From positions 7,006,001 to 7,070,000 of the forward strand of contig NZ_CP045643.1 in the NCBI RefSeq assembly GCF_009498275.1: a stretch of 64,000 nt of DNA. Direction: 5' to 3'. Shown here in pieces: positions 35,198 to 43,130 of this stretch. The DNA is from Streptomyces fagopyri (GTDB lineage Bacteria > Actinomycetota > Actinomycetes > Streptomycetales > Streptomycetaceae). Within the stretch, counting starts at the first letter, position 1. Every line of letters begins with the position of its first letter. The notes beneath the pieces were generated by a model. The model was not told where the DNA came from. It ran no database searches and worked only from the letters and a program-made list of their open reading frames with translations. The position numbers were made by a program, and so were the translations under genes.

Positions 35198-36651
35198 TGG
35201 GGGACTCCTTCGGTACGGGCCGGAGGCCGGACGCCCCACAGCAGGAAGACGGGATTGGTGGCCGCGAGCCGGGTGACGTTCCCCGGCAGCGGCGCGAGCC
35301 GGGAGGACTGCAGGAGTACGCCGTCGCAGGCGAACCCGGCGGCGTCGAGCGCGTCCCGGACCGCAGGAACCCGGTCCAGCGCGGCCATGGCGACGACGAC
35401 GGCCCGCCGGGCGCGCCGCGCGCAGACCGTCACGATGGCGGGCAGCTCGCGTCCTCCACCGCCGATGAAGACGGCGTCCGGATCCTCCAGATCGGACAGC
35501 ACGGTCGGCGCCGCCCCGTGCACGACCCGCACGTCGACGCCGTGCGCCCCGGCGTTGGCCCGGATCCGGTCGCAGCCGTCCCGTGTCTTCTCGATCGCGG
35601 TGACGGCGGCACCGAACCGCGCGCACTCGACGGCGACGGACCCGGAGCCCGCCCCGACGTCCCAGACCAGGTCCCCGAGACGTGGCCCGAGCCGGGCCAG
35701 CGCGAGCGCCCGTACCTCGAACTTGCTGATCATCGAGTCGCGGTGCGCGAACTCGCTCTCGTCCAGGGCCCAGCGGTCGGGCCCGGCGGCCGGTCCCGCG
35801 ACCGTCCGCACGGGAGCGAGGACACGCGACTCGTCCAGGCACAGGACGACGCTGACCGCCGTACCCCAGTCGCGGGCCGCGGCCTCGGCGGGCGTCACCT
35901 GCTCCACCCGTTCGTGCGCGGGGTCGCCCAGGGCGCTCGCCACGACGAGGACACGTGCGCCGGAGCGGTGGGCGAGCGCGGCGCCGAGTTCGGCGGGACC
36001 GGAGCCGGGGCCGGTCAGCACGGCCACCTTCGGACGGGACCGGCAGACGTGCACGGCCGTGCGCAGGTCCCGCCCGTGGGCGCTCACCACCACCGCGTCG
36101 TCCCAGGGCAGCCCGACCCGGGCGAAGGCGGTCGCGACGGACGAGACACCGGGCCGCACGTCCAGCCGCCGTGACCCGAACCGCTCGGCCAGCGCCCGCA
36201 CGATGCCGAAGAACCCGGGATCACCGGAGGCGAGCACGACGACCCGGCCGCCCTGCTGCCCGTACGCCTCCTGCGCCCCACGACTCTCGTACGTCTCCTC
36301 CGCCCCGCGATCCTCGTACGTCTCCTGTGCCCCGCGATCCCCGTGCTGCCCGCGCGCCTCTCGTCCGCCGGGCTGCCCGGGCTCCTCGCACGCCCCGCCT
36401 TCCCCGCGCCCCGCCCGGGGCCCGTTCTCCGCCCTGTCCGTCTCCTCCGTCCCGTCCGCCTGGTCGAGGCATCGGGCGATGGCGTCGAGGGCGGGTGCGA
36501 GCGGCCCGAGGACGATCCGTTCCGCGCCCTCGGGCAGCCGTGCCGCCGCCAGGTGCCGGCGCGCGCCGACGACCAGCGCGGCCCCGGCCACGGCGGCCTC
36601 GGCGTCCGGTGGCAGCGGCGCCCCCGTCCCCGTACCGACGACGGTGATCAC
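35194..36651 (-). CDS. cobL: Precorrin-6Y C5,15-methyltransferase (CbiE/CbiT fusion) CobL
   Basis: About 485 residues. The N-terminal CbiE methylase (VITVVGTGTG, VVVLASGDPGFFGIV, VRPGVSSVATAFARVGLPWDDAVVVSAHG) is followed by a CbiT SAM methyltransferase (VWDVGAGSGSVAVECARFG, VFIGGG). It methylates C5 and C15 and decarboxylates. Odd: residues 65-136 interrupt CbiE with a charged low-complexity insert that ends in three 9-residue repeats (DRGAQETYE-like). GTG start overlaps the cobM stop (GTGA). Confidence 0.93.
   Translation of the reverse strand: MITVVGTGTGAPLPPDAEAAVAGAALVVGARRHLAAARLPEGAERIVLGPLAPALDAIARCLDQADGTEETDRAENGPRAGRGEGGACEEPGQPGGREARGQHGDRGAQETYEDRGAEETYESRGAQEAYGQQGGRVVVLASGDPGFFGIVRALAERFGSRRLDVRPGVSSVATAFARVGLPWDDAVVVSAHGRDLRTAVHVCRSRPKVAVLTGPGSGPAELGAALAHRSGARVLVVASALGDPAHERVEQVTPAEAAARDWGTAVSVVLCLDESRVLAPVRTVAGPAAGPDRWALDESEFAHRDSMISKFEVRALALARLGPRLGDLVWDVGAGSGSVAVECARFGAAVTAIEKTRDGCDRIRANAGAHGVDVRVVHGAAPTVLSDLEDPDAVFIGGGGRELPAIVTVCARRARRAVVVAMAALDRVPAVRDALDAAGFACDGVLLQSSRLAPLPGNVTRLAATNPVFLLWGVRPPARTEGVPQ
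36261..36341 (-). repeat. Three in-frame 27-bp repeats inside cobL
   Basis: Units 36261-36287, 36288-36314 and 36315-36341 begin CGTACGYCTCCT and differ at a few bases. They encode DRGAQETYE, DRGAEETYE and SRGAQEAYG. Confidence 0.85.
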
Positions 36652-37472
36652 GACGTACTGCCGCGCCGTGCCGCACGCAGTTCCGCACGAGCCTGCGGGT
36701 CGGCCCTGCGGAAGCCGTGGAAGTGACCGGGGTGGTAGAGATGCGAGCGGGTGCCGCTCGCGTCGAGCGCCGGACCGACCAGGAACAGCGTGTGCTTCCA
36801 GAGCTTGTGCTCCTTGACCGTCTCCTCCAGCGTCCCGATCGTGCACCGGACGACCAGCTCCTCCGGCCAGGTCGCCTGGTACGCGACCACGACCGGTGTC
36901 GAGGTCGGGTAGCCGCCCTCCAGCAGCTCCCGTACCAGCTGGCCGCTGCGGGCCGCCGACAGGAACAGCGCCATGGTCGTCCCGTGCCGGGCGAACTCCC
37001 GGACCTCCTCACCGGGCGGCATCGGCGTCTTGCCGCCGCCGAGCCGGGTGAGGATCACGGACTGCGCGACCTCGGGAATCGTCAGCTCGCGCTGGGCGAG
37101 CGCGGCCACCGCGGAGAAGGACGAGACGCCGGGCACGATCTCGGTCTCGACGTCCAGGCCCGCGCACCGGTCGAGCTGCTCCTGCGTGCCGCCCCACAGG
37201 GCCGGGTCCCCGGAGTGGATCCGGGCCACCCGCAGGCCGTCGCGGGCGGCGCGCTCGTACACGGCGACGACGTCCTCGAGGGACATCGTCGCCGAGTCCA
37301 GGATCTCCGCGCCTTCGCGCGCGTGTTCGAGAACCTCGGCCTGCACCAGGCTGGCCGCCCAGATCACGACGTCGGCCTCGGCGATCGCACGCGCGGCGCG
37401 GAACGTCAGCAGGTCGGCGGCGCCGGGCCCGGCCCCGACGAAGGTCACCTTGCCGGTGGGGGCATCGGCCAT
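36648..37472 (-). CDS. cobM: Precorrin-4 C11-methyltransferase CobM
   Basis: 274 residues of the SAM-dependent tetrapyrrole methylase fold: VTFVGAGPGAADLLT, ARIHSGDPALWGGT and VPGVSSFSAVAALAQRELTIPEV, with LGGGKTPMP typical of CobM. It methylates C11 of precorrin-4. ATG at 37472 was chosen from AGGAGAGG 9 bases upstream; the frame is open another 28 codons. It leads the second cob transcription unit. The 118-base gap before it, shared with the divergent ZIP gene, shows no B12 box. Confidence 0.94.
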   Translation of the reverse strand: MADAPTGKVTFVGAGPGAADLLTFRAARAIAEADVVIWAASLVQAEVLEHAREGAEILDSATMSLEDVVAVYERAARDGLRVARIHSGDPALWGGTQEQLDRCAGLDVETEIVPGVSSFSAVAALAQRELTIPEVAQSVILTRLGGGKTPMPPGEEVREFARHGTTMALFLSAARSGQLVRELLEGGYPTSTPVVVAYQATWPEELVVRCTIGTLEETVKEHKLWKHTLFLVGPALDASGTRSHLYHPGHFHGFRRADPQARAELRAARRGSTS

Positions 37473-37590
37473 GGGAATGGGTCCTCTCCTACGAAAACTC
37501 GGGTGCTGCGAAAAGATTTCGGCGGCCGGTCCGGTGGCCACCCGGCCGTTGGACATGCGGGACCGGGGCCTGATCGGATAGCAAGGGCCT

Positions 37591-38325
37591 ATGGCGGTCC
37601 TCGTCGCGCTCGGCGCGTTCCTGATGACGCTGGCCGGCGGCTGGACGGCACAGCGGGTGACCGACCGCCGTCATCTGGTGCTCGGCCTGGCCGGTGGGCT
37701 GATGCTGGGCGTGGTCGGCCTCGACCTGCTGCCGGAGGCGCTGCGCGCGGCGGGCGGCGAGGTCTTCGGCGTACCGGCCGCCCTGCTGCTGTTCGTCGCC
37801 GGGTTCCTCCTCGCCCATTTGGTGGAACGGCTGCTGGCCGCCCGGCAGGCCGCGCACGGCGGCGAGGAATGCGCCGGCCGGGCGCCGGAGGTGGGCCTGA
37901 CGGCCGCTGCCGCGATGGTCGGGCACAGCGCCATGGACGGCGTCGCGATCGGCGCCGCCTTCCAGGTGGGCGGCGGTATGGGCCTGGCGGTCGCCCTCGC
38001 GGTGGTCGCGCACGACTTCGCGGACGGCTTCAACACCTACACGATCACCAGCCTGTACGGGAACGCGCGCCGCAAGGCGATCGCCATGCTGTTCGCCGAC
38101 GCGGCGGCGCCGGTCGTCGGAGCCGCCTCCACGCTCTTCGTCACCATCCCGGTGAAACTGCTCGGCGGCTATCTCGGCCTCTTCGGCGGCGTACTGCTGT
38201 ACCTCGCCGCCGCCGAGATCCTGCCCGAGGCGCACCACGAGCACCCGGCCCGCTCGACCCTGCTCTTCACGGTCGGCGGCGCCGCCTTCATCTGGCTGGT
38301 GGTGGGCCTCGCCGGAGCCGGATGA
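37591..38325 (+). CDS. ZIP-family metal transporter
   Basis: 244 residues with about eight membrane helices. The ZIP metal pathway is visible: GHSAMDGVAIGAAF (TM4, His/Asp) and VAHDFADGFNTYTIT (TM5, His/Asp), with another Glu/His patch EILPEAHHEHP near the end. A short loop between helices carries HGGEEC. The gene is on the + strand, splitting the two - strand cob units: divergent from cobM, converging on cobI with 11 bases to spare. ZIP proteins import zinc and other divalent ions; the location suggests cobalt, but no test is possible here. Confidence 0.9.
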   Translation: MAVLVALGAFLMTLAGGWTAQRVTDRRHLVLGLAGGLMLGVVGLDLLPEALRAAGGEVFGVPAALLLFVAGFLLAHLVERLLAARQAAHGGEECAGRAPEVGLTAAAAMVGHSAMDGVAIGAAFQVGGGMGLAVALAVVAHDFADGFNTYTITSLYGNARRKAIAMLFADAAAPVVGAASTLFVTIPVKLLGGYLGLFGGVLLYLAAAEILPEAHHEHPARSTLLFTVGGAAFIWLVVGLAGAG

Positions 38326-38336
38326 TCTCTCGCGGC

Positions 38337-39068
38337 TCACAGTTTCCCGCCGCGTCCGCCGTCCCGCCGGGCGGGCGCGATGAGCGTGGAGAGATACGGC
38401 AGCGGCTCGCCGTCCAGGTCCGCGGCGGGCCGGATCGACTCACCCTCCAGGCCGAGCGCCGAACCCCACACCGCGTCGTCGATCCGCCCGGTCTCCCGCA
38501 GCGCGCGGGCGACCTCGTGCGCCTGCCGTCCGAACTTGTACGCGACGACCGTGCCGGGCCCGTTCAGGGCGTCCTTGAGCACGGCGGCCCCGGCGGTCAC
38601 CGGCACCAGGGTGAGCGGCTCGGTCCCCTCCGTGAGCACCGCCCCGGAGCGGGCGGCGAGGTCCTGCATCGCGGTGATGCCGGGCACGGTCTCGATCTCC
38701 GTCCCCGGCACGAGCGCGCCGATGGTGTGCGCGAGATAGGTGAAGGTCGAGTACACGTTGGGGTCGCCGATGGTCGCGAAGGCGACGGTCGTGTGCCGCC
38801 CCAGCAGCTCCGCGACCCGCGCGCCCGCGGCGTCCCAGGCCGCCTCGCGGCGGGTGCGGTCGGTCCGCTCGTTGAGCGCGAACACGACCCGCAGGACCTT
38901 CTCCGCGGGCACGTAGTGCAGCACGGTCGCCTCGGCGCGCCCGCGTTCCCCGGTGTCCATGACGGGCACCACGACCACCTCGGCGGCACGCAGCGCGTTG
39001 ACGCCCTTGACGGTCACCAGCTCCGGGTCCCCCGGGCCGACGCCGACTCCGATCAGCTTGCTGCTCAT
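38337..39068 (-). CDS. cobI: Precorrin-2 C20-methyltransferase CobI
   Basis: 243 residues, tetrapyrrole methylase with LIGVGVGPGDPELVTVKGVNAL, TVAFATIGDPNVYSTFTYL and VPGITAMQDLAARSG, matching CobI/CbiL. It diverts precorrin-2 from sirohaem into corrin synthesis. ATG overlaps the cobB stop (ATGA). It is the last gene of the riboswitch-led unit and its end meets the ZIP gene. Confidence 0.95.
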   Translation of the reverse strand: MSSKLIGVGVGPGDPELVTVKGVNALRAAEVVVVPVMDTGERGRAEATVLHYVPAEKVLRVVFALNERTDRTRREAAWDAAGARVAELLGRHTTVAFATIGDPNVYSTFTYLAHTIGALVPGTEIETVPGITAMQDLAARSGAVLTEGTEPLTLVPVTAGAAVLKDALNGPGTVVAYKFGRQAHEVARALRETGRIDDAVWGSALGLEGESIRPAADLDGEPLPYLSTLIAPARRDGGRGGKL

Positions 39069-40495
39069 GACGTCAGACACCTCTCCACGAACCGACGGGC
39101 GACACCGGGGACGGACGCCCAGTGCGTGTGCAGATAACTCGCGTGCACGCCTCGCTGTACGAAACCCTCGACGCGTGATCGCGGGGCACGCACGCCCCAG
39201 GCGGGAGCGGCCCCGGCGCCGGGCTCGACGACCGTCCGGTGGAACTCGTGCCCGCGCATCCGGGTACCGGCCGCGGCGAGCACGCTGTCGGACACGGCCA
39301 CGGCGTCCCGGTAGCCCAGGGTGAGCCGTTCGTCCATCCGGGCCGTGGCGTCGAGCACCCCGCACATCGGCCGGCCGTCGAGCTCGCGCGAGAGATACAG
39401 CAGTCCGGCGCATTCGGCGGCGACGGGCGCCCCGCCGAACGCCAGCTCGGCCACGGCCTTGCGCAACGGCTCGTTGGCGGACAGCTCGGACGCGTACACC
39501 TCCGGGAACCCGCCGCCGATGACCAACCCGCCGGTTCCCTCGGGCAGTCGCTCGTCCCGCAGCGGATCGAAGACGACGACCTCGGCCCCGGCGGCGGCGA
39601 GCAGCTCGGCGTGCTCGGCGTAGGAGAAGGTGAAGGCGGCCCCTCCGGCGACAGCGACGCGCGGCGCCCGCGACGGCCCGGTGCCGCGCTCTCCCGCCCC
39701 GGCCGGCGCCCGGTCGGTCCGGCCGTCCGGCGTCCGGGGACAGGGGGGCACGGAGGCCACGGCCCCGGCCGCGTCCCACGCCGCACCGGACAGCTCACCC
39801 GCACCGCACGCCAACGCGAACAGCGCGTCGAGATCGCACCCGTGCCGCACCTGCGCGGCCATCGACGCCACGGCGTCCACGGCGTCCGCGCGCCGCTCGG
39901 CGACAGGCACCAGCCCCAGGTGCCGGGAAGGCGTGTCCACCTGCGCGGTACGCCGCAGGGCGCCGAGCACCGGCACCCCCGACGCGTCCAGCGCCTCCCG
40001 GAGCATCTCCTCGTGCCGGTCGGACCCCACCTTGTTGAGGATCACCCCCGCCACCCGCACCCCGGGGTCCCAGGAGGCGAACCCGTGCACCAGCGCGGCC
40101 ACGGACCGCGACTGCGACGAGGCGTCGACGACCAGCACCACCGGCGCCCGCAACAGCTTCGCCACCTGCGCCGTGGACGCGAGGTCGCCCTGCCCGGCCG
40201 CCCCGTCGTACAGCCCCATCACGCCCTCGACGACGGCGAGATCGCATCCCCGCGCCCCGTGCGCGAACAGCGGCGCGATCAACTCCGTACCGCACAGGTA
40301 CGCGTCGAGGTTGCGCCCCGCGCGCCCGGTCGCGAGCGCGTGGTAGCCCGGGTCGATGTAGTCGGGCCCCACCTTGTGCGGGGACACGGCGAGCCCCCGC
40401 GCGGTGAAGGCCGCCATCAGCCCCGTGGCGACAGTGGTCTTGCCGCTGCCGGACGAGGGCGCGGCGATGACCAGCCGGGGGACGGACGTCACCAC
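39065..40495 (-). CDS. cobB: Cobyrinate/hydrogenobyrinate a,c-diamide synthase CobB
   Basis: 476 residues. The N-terminal P-loop synthetase (IAAPSSGSGKTTVATGL, DYIDPGYH, VVEGVMGLYDG) is joined to a C-terminal class I glutamine amidotransferase-like domain (GGGFPEVYASELSAN, ECAGLLYLSREL with catalytic Cys, HASYLHTHW with His). It amidates side chains a and c. A Pro/Gly/Arg-rich linker of about 35 residues joins the domains. GTG at 40495 overlaps the cobO end; GTG one codon later is also possible. Confidence 0.95.
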   Translation of the reverse strand: MVTSVPRLVIAAPSSGSGKTTVATGLMAAFTARGLAVSPHKVGPDYIDPGYHALATGRAGRNLDAYLCGTELIAPLFAHGARGCDLAVVEGVMGLYDGAAGQGDLASTAQVAKLLRAPVVLVVDASSQSRSVAALVHGFASWDPGVRVAGVILNKVGSDRHEEMLREALDASGVPVLGALRRTAQVDTPSRHLGLVPVAERRADAVDAVASMAAQVRHGCDLDALFALACGAGELSGAAWDAAGAVASVPPCPRTPDGRTDRAPAGAGERGTGPSRAPRVAVAGGAAFTFSYAEHAELLAAAGAEVVVFDPLRDERLPEGTGGLVIGGGFPEVYASELSANEPLRKAVAELAFGGAPVAAECAGLLYLSRELDGRPMCGVLDATARMDERLTLGYRDAVAVSDSVLAAAGTRMRGHEFHRTVVEPGAGAAPAWGVRAPRSRVEGFVQRGVHASYLHTHWASVPGVARRFVERCLTS

Positions 40496-41097
40496 TCGAT
40501 GCCCCTCTGGCCCTTCTGGCCGGCGTCCATCGGATGCTTGACCTTCGACATGTCGGTGACGAGATCGGCGGCCCCGACCAGCTTCTCGGGGGCGTTGCGC
40601 CCGGTGATCACGACATGCTGGGTCCCGGGCCGGTCGCGAAGCACCGCGACCACCTCGTCGACGTCCACCCAGCCCCAGTGCATGGGGTACGCGAACTCGT
40701 CGAGGACGTACAGCCGGTACGTCTCGGCCGCGAGGTCCCGCTTGACCTGCTCCCAGCCCTCGCGGGCCTTCTCCTCGTTGGTCGAGTTGTCACCCTGGAG
40801 GCCGCGCTGCACCCAGGACCAGCCCTCGCCCATCTTGTGCCAGGCGACGGAGCCGCCCTCACCGCTGGCGCCCAGCACCCGCAGCGCGTTCTCCTCGCCG
40901 ACCTTCCACTTCGCCGACTTGACGAACTGGAACACCCCGATGGGCCACCCCTGGTTCCAGGCACGCAGCGCGAGCCCGAAGGCGGCGGTCGACTTCCCCT
41001 TGCCCACGCCGGTGTGCACCACGAGCAGCGGCCGGTTGCGCCGCTGACGGGTCGTCAGTCCGTCGTCCGGTACGACACTTGGCTGTCCCTGCGGCAT
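40489..41097 (-). CDS. cobO: Cob(I)yrinic acid a,c-diamide adenosyltransferase CobO
   Basis: 202 residues. CobO/BtuR family with P-loop HTGVGKGKSTAAFGLALRA, the segment FVKSAKWKVGEENAL, Walker B-like LYVLDEFAYPMHWG and the C-terminal ITGRNAPEKL. It attaches the adenosyl group to cobalt. ATG shares one base with the stop of the upstream chelatase gene (TAATG). Confidence 0.96.
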   Translation of the reverse strand: MPQGQPSVVPDDGLTTRQRRNRPLLVVHTGVGKGKSTAAFGLALRAWNQGWPIGVFQFVKSAKWKVGEENALRVLGASGEGGSVAWHKMGEGWSWVQRGLQGDNSTNEEKAREGWEQVKRDLAAETYRLYVLDEFAYPMHWGWVDVDEVVAVLRDRPGTQHVVITGRNAPEKLVGAADLVTDMSKVKHPMDAGQKGQRGIEW

Positions 41098-43130
41098 TAC
41101 GCGGCCCTCCTCGAAGTCCCCTGCACCTCGCGCACGAGCCCGGCGATCGAATCGGCCCGCAGCTCGTCCAGCGTCACCGCCGACCCGCCCAGCTCGTCCG
41201 CGAGCCGCCCCGCGAGCCCGAGCCGCACCGGCCCCGCCTCGCAGTCGACGACCACGGAGGCGAGCCCGCCGGCCGCGAACAGCCGCGCCGCGCGCCCCGC
41301 GAGCGCGACCGGTTCGGGCCCGCCGGTGGCCCGCCCGTCGGTCACCACGACGACCAGGGGCCGTCGCGTCGCGTCCCGCAGCCGCTCGACCCGCAGCACC
41401 TCGTGCGCGCGCAGCAGCCCGGCCGCGAGCGGCGTCCGCCCGCCCGTGGGCAGCGACTCCAGGCGTGCCGCGGCCGCGTCCACCGAGGACGTGGGCGGCA
41501 GCGCGACCTCGGCGGCGGAGCCGCGGAAGGTCACCAGACCGACCTTGTCCCGCCGCTGGTAGGCGTCGAGCAGCAGGGACAGCACCGCACCCTTCACGGC
41601 GCCCATCCGCTGCCGCGCCGCCATCGACCCGGAGGCGTCCACCACGAACAGCACGAGGTTGCCCTCCCGCCCCTCACGGGTGGCCTGGCGCAGATCGTCC
41701 CGTCGTACGACCAGACCGGGACCCGAGCGTCCACGCGCCCGCTGGTGCGGCGCCGCCGCCAGCACGGTCGCCGCCAGGTGCAGCTTGGTGAGCGTGCCCC
41801 GCGGCCGTCGCGAGCCGGTCGTCCGGCCGTGCTCGGTCCGCGCCCGGGAACGCCGGCCCGCCGCGCCCTCGCCGAGACCGGGGACGCTCAGCACCTTCGT
41901 CCGGAAGGGTTCGGCGGCGCGGACCGGGGACCGCTCACCGGAGCCCGGCGCGTCCGGCGCCCGCTCGTCCTGCGAGGGCTCGCCCCGCGCCGGGACGTCA
42001 CCGGCGGGCGACTCGCCGTCCGGGCCGTCCTGCGGCGGCTGCCCGCCCCCGCCGGGCCCGTCCGGATCCGGGTTCGGGTCGCCGTCGGGGCGCGCGTCGG
42101 GGTCGGGGTCGTCGTCGGAACCGCCGAACTCCTCCAGCGTCTCGTCGAGTTTGTCCTCGTCGAGTCCCGGAGCGTCGAAGGGGTTGCGCCGGCGCCGGTG
42201 GGGCAGCGCGAGCAGCGCCGCCTGCCGCACGTCCTCGGGCAGCACCTCGGTGCGCCCCGCCCAGGCGGCCAGCGCGGTCGCGGTCCGGGCCATCACGATG
42301 TCGGCCCGCATACCGTCCACCTCGAACGCGGCACAGGTCGCCGCGATCTGCCGCAGTGCCGCGTCCCCGAGCCGCACCGACGGCAACAGCCCGCGCGCCG
42401 CCGCGATCCGCGCCCGCACCGCGGACTCCTCGTCGGCCCAGCGCGCCGCGAAGCCGTCCGGGTCGTCGTCGTAGGCGAGCCTGCGCCGGACGACCTCGAC
42501 CCGCTGGTCGGGCTCCCGGGAGGCCGCGACCTCGACGGTCAGCCCGAACCGGTCGAGCAACTGCGGCCGCAGTTCGCCCTCTTCGGGGTTCATGGTCCCC
42601 ACCAGCAGGAAGCGCGCCGCGTGCCGTACGGAGACACCTTCGCGCTCCACGTACGAGGCGCCCATCGCCGCCGCGTCCAGCAGCAGGTCGACGAGGTGGT
42701 CGTGGAGGAGGTTGACCTCGTCCACGTACAGGATCCCGCGGTGCGCGTCGGCCAGCAGGCCCGGCTCGAAGGCCTTCACGCCCTCAGCGAGCGCCCGCTC
42801 GATGTCGAGGGCGCCGACGAGCCGGTCCTCGGAGGCACCGACGGGCAGTTCGACCGTACGGGCCGGGCGCGACACGTAGGGGCCGCCGTCGTGCGGCCCG
42901 TCCGGGCACGCGGGGTCCGGGGCGTCCGGATCGCACGAGAACCGGCACCCGGCGACGACGTCCACCTCGGGCATGAGCACGGAGAGGGCGCGCACGGCCG
43001 TGGACTTGGCGGTGCCCTTCTCGCCGCGGACCAGCACACCGCCCACCGCCGGTGACACGGCGTTCAGCAGCAGCGCGAGCCGCAGGTCGTCCTGGCCGAC
43101 CACGGCCGTGAACGGGAACGGGGTACTCAC
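41097..43130 (-). CDS. Cobaltochelatase-type ChlI/ChlD fusion (AAA+ and VWA domains)
   Basis: About 677 residues. The N-terminal AAA+ ATPase ([53 protein letters not shown]) is followed by an acidic Pro/Gly/Asp linker of about 90 residues. A VWA domain with the MIDAS motif [12 protein letters not shown] follows, and the protein ends in a basic tail. With CobN it forms the ATP-dependent cobaltochelatase of the late-insertion route, taking the place of CobS and CobT. GTG overlaps the cobN stop by four bases; stop overlaps cobO by one. Confidence 0.93.
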   Translation of the reverse strand: MSTPFPFTAVVGQDDLRLALLLNAVSPAVGGVLVRGEKGTAKSTAVRALSVLMPEVDVVAGCRFSCDPDAPDPACPDGPHDGGPYVSRPARTVELPVGASEDRLVGALDIERALAEGVKAFEPGLLADAHRGILYVDEVNLLHDHLVDLLLDAAAMGASYVEREGVSVRHAARFLLVGTMNPEEGELRPQLLDRFGLTVEVAASREPDQRVEVVRRRLAYDDDPDGFAARWADEESAVRARIAAARGLLPSVRLGDAALRQIAATCAAFEVDGMRADIVMARTATALAAWAGRTEVLPEDVRQAALLALPHRRRRNPFDAPGLDEDKLDETLEEFGGSDDDPDPDARPDGDPNPDPDGPGGGGQPPQDGPDGESPAGDVPARGEPSQDERAPDAPGSGERSPVRAAEPFRTKVLSVPGLGEGAAGRRSRARTEHGRTTGSRRPRGTLTKLHLAATVLAAAPHQRARGRSGPGLVVRRDDLRQATREGREGNLVLFVVDASGSMAARQRMGAVKGAVLSLLLDAYQRRDKVGLVTFRGSAAEVALPPTSSVDAAAARLESLPTGGRTPLAAGLLRAHEVLRVERLRDATRRPLVVVVTDGRATGGPEPVALAGRAARLFAAGGLASVVVDCEAGPVRLGLAGRLADELGGSAVTLDELRADSIAGLVREVQGTSRRAA

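Noticed and set aside
33677..36817. Very long + strand open frame opposite cobL and cbiG/cobJ
   Set aside because: The opposite strand carries clear CobL and CobJ motifs; the + frame is a codon-bias shadow.
37473..37590. Second cobalamin riboswitch before cobM
   Set aside because: No GCCACTG box or GAAGCCGGTGTGAATCC core on the - strand; only a generic GGTGGCCACC palindrome.
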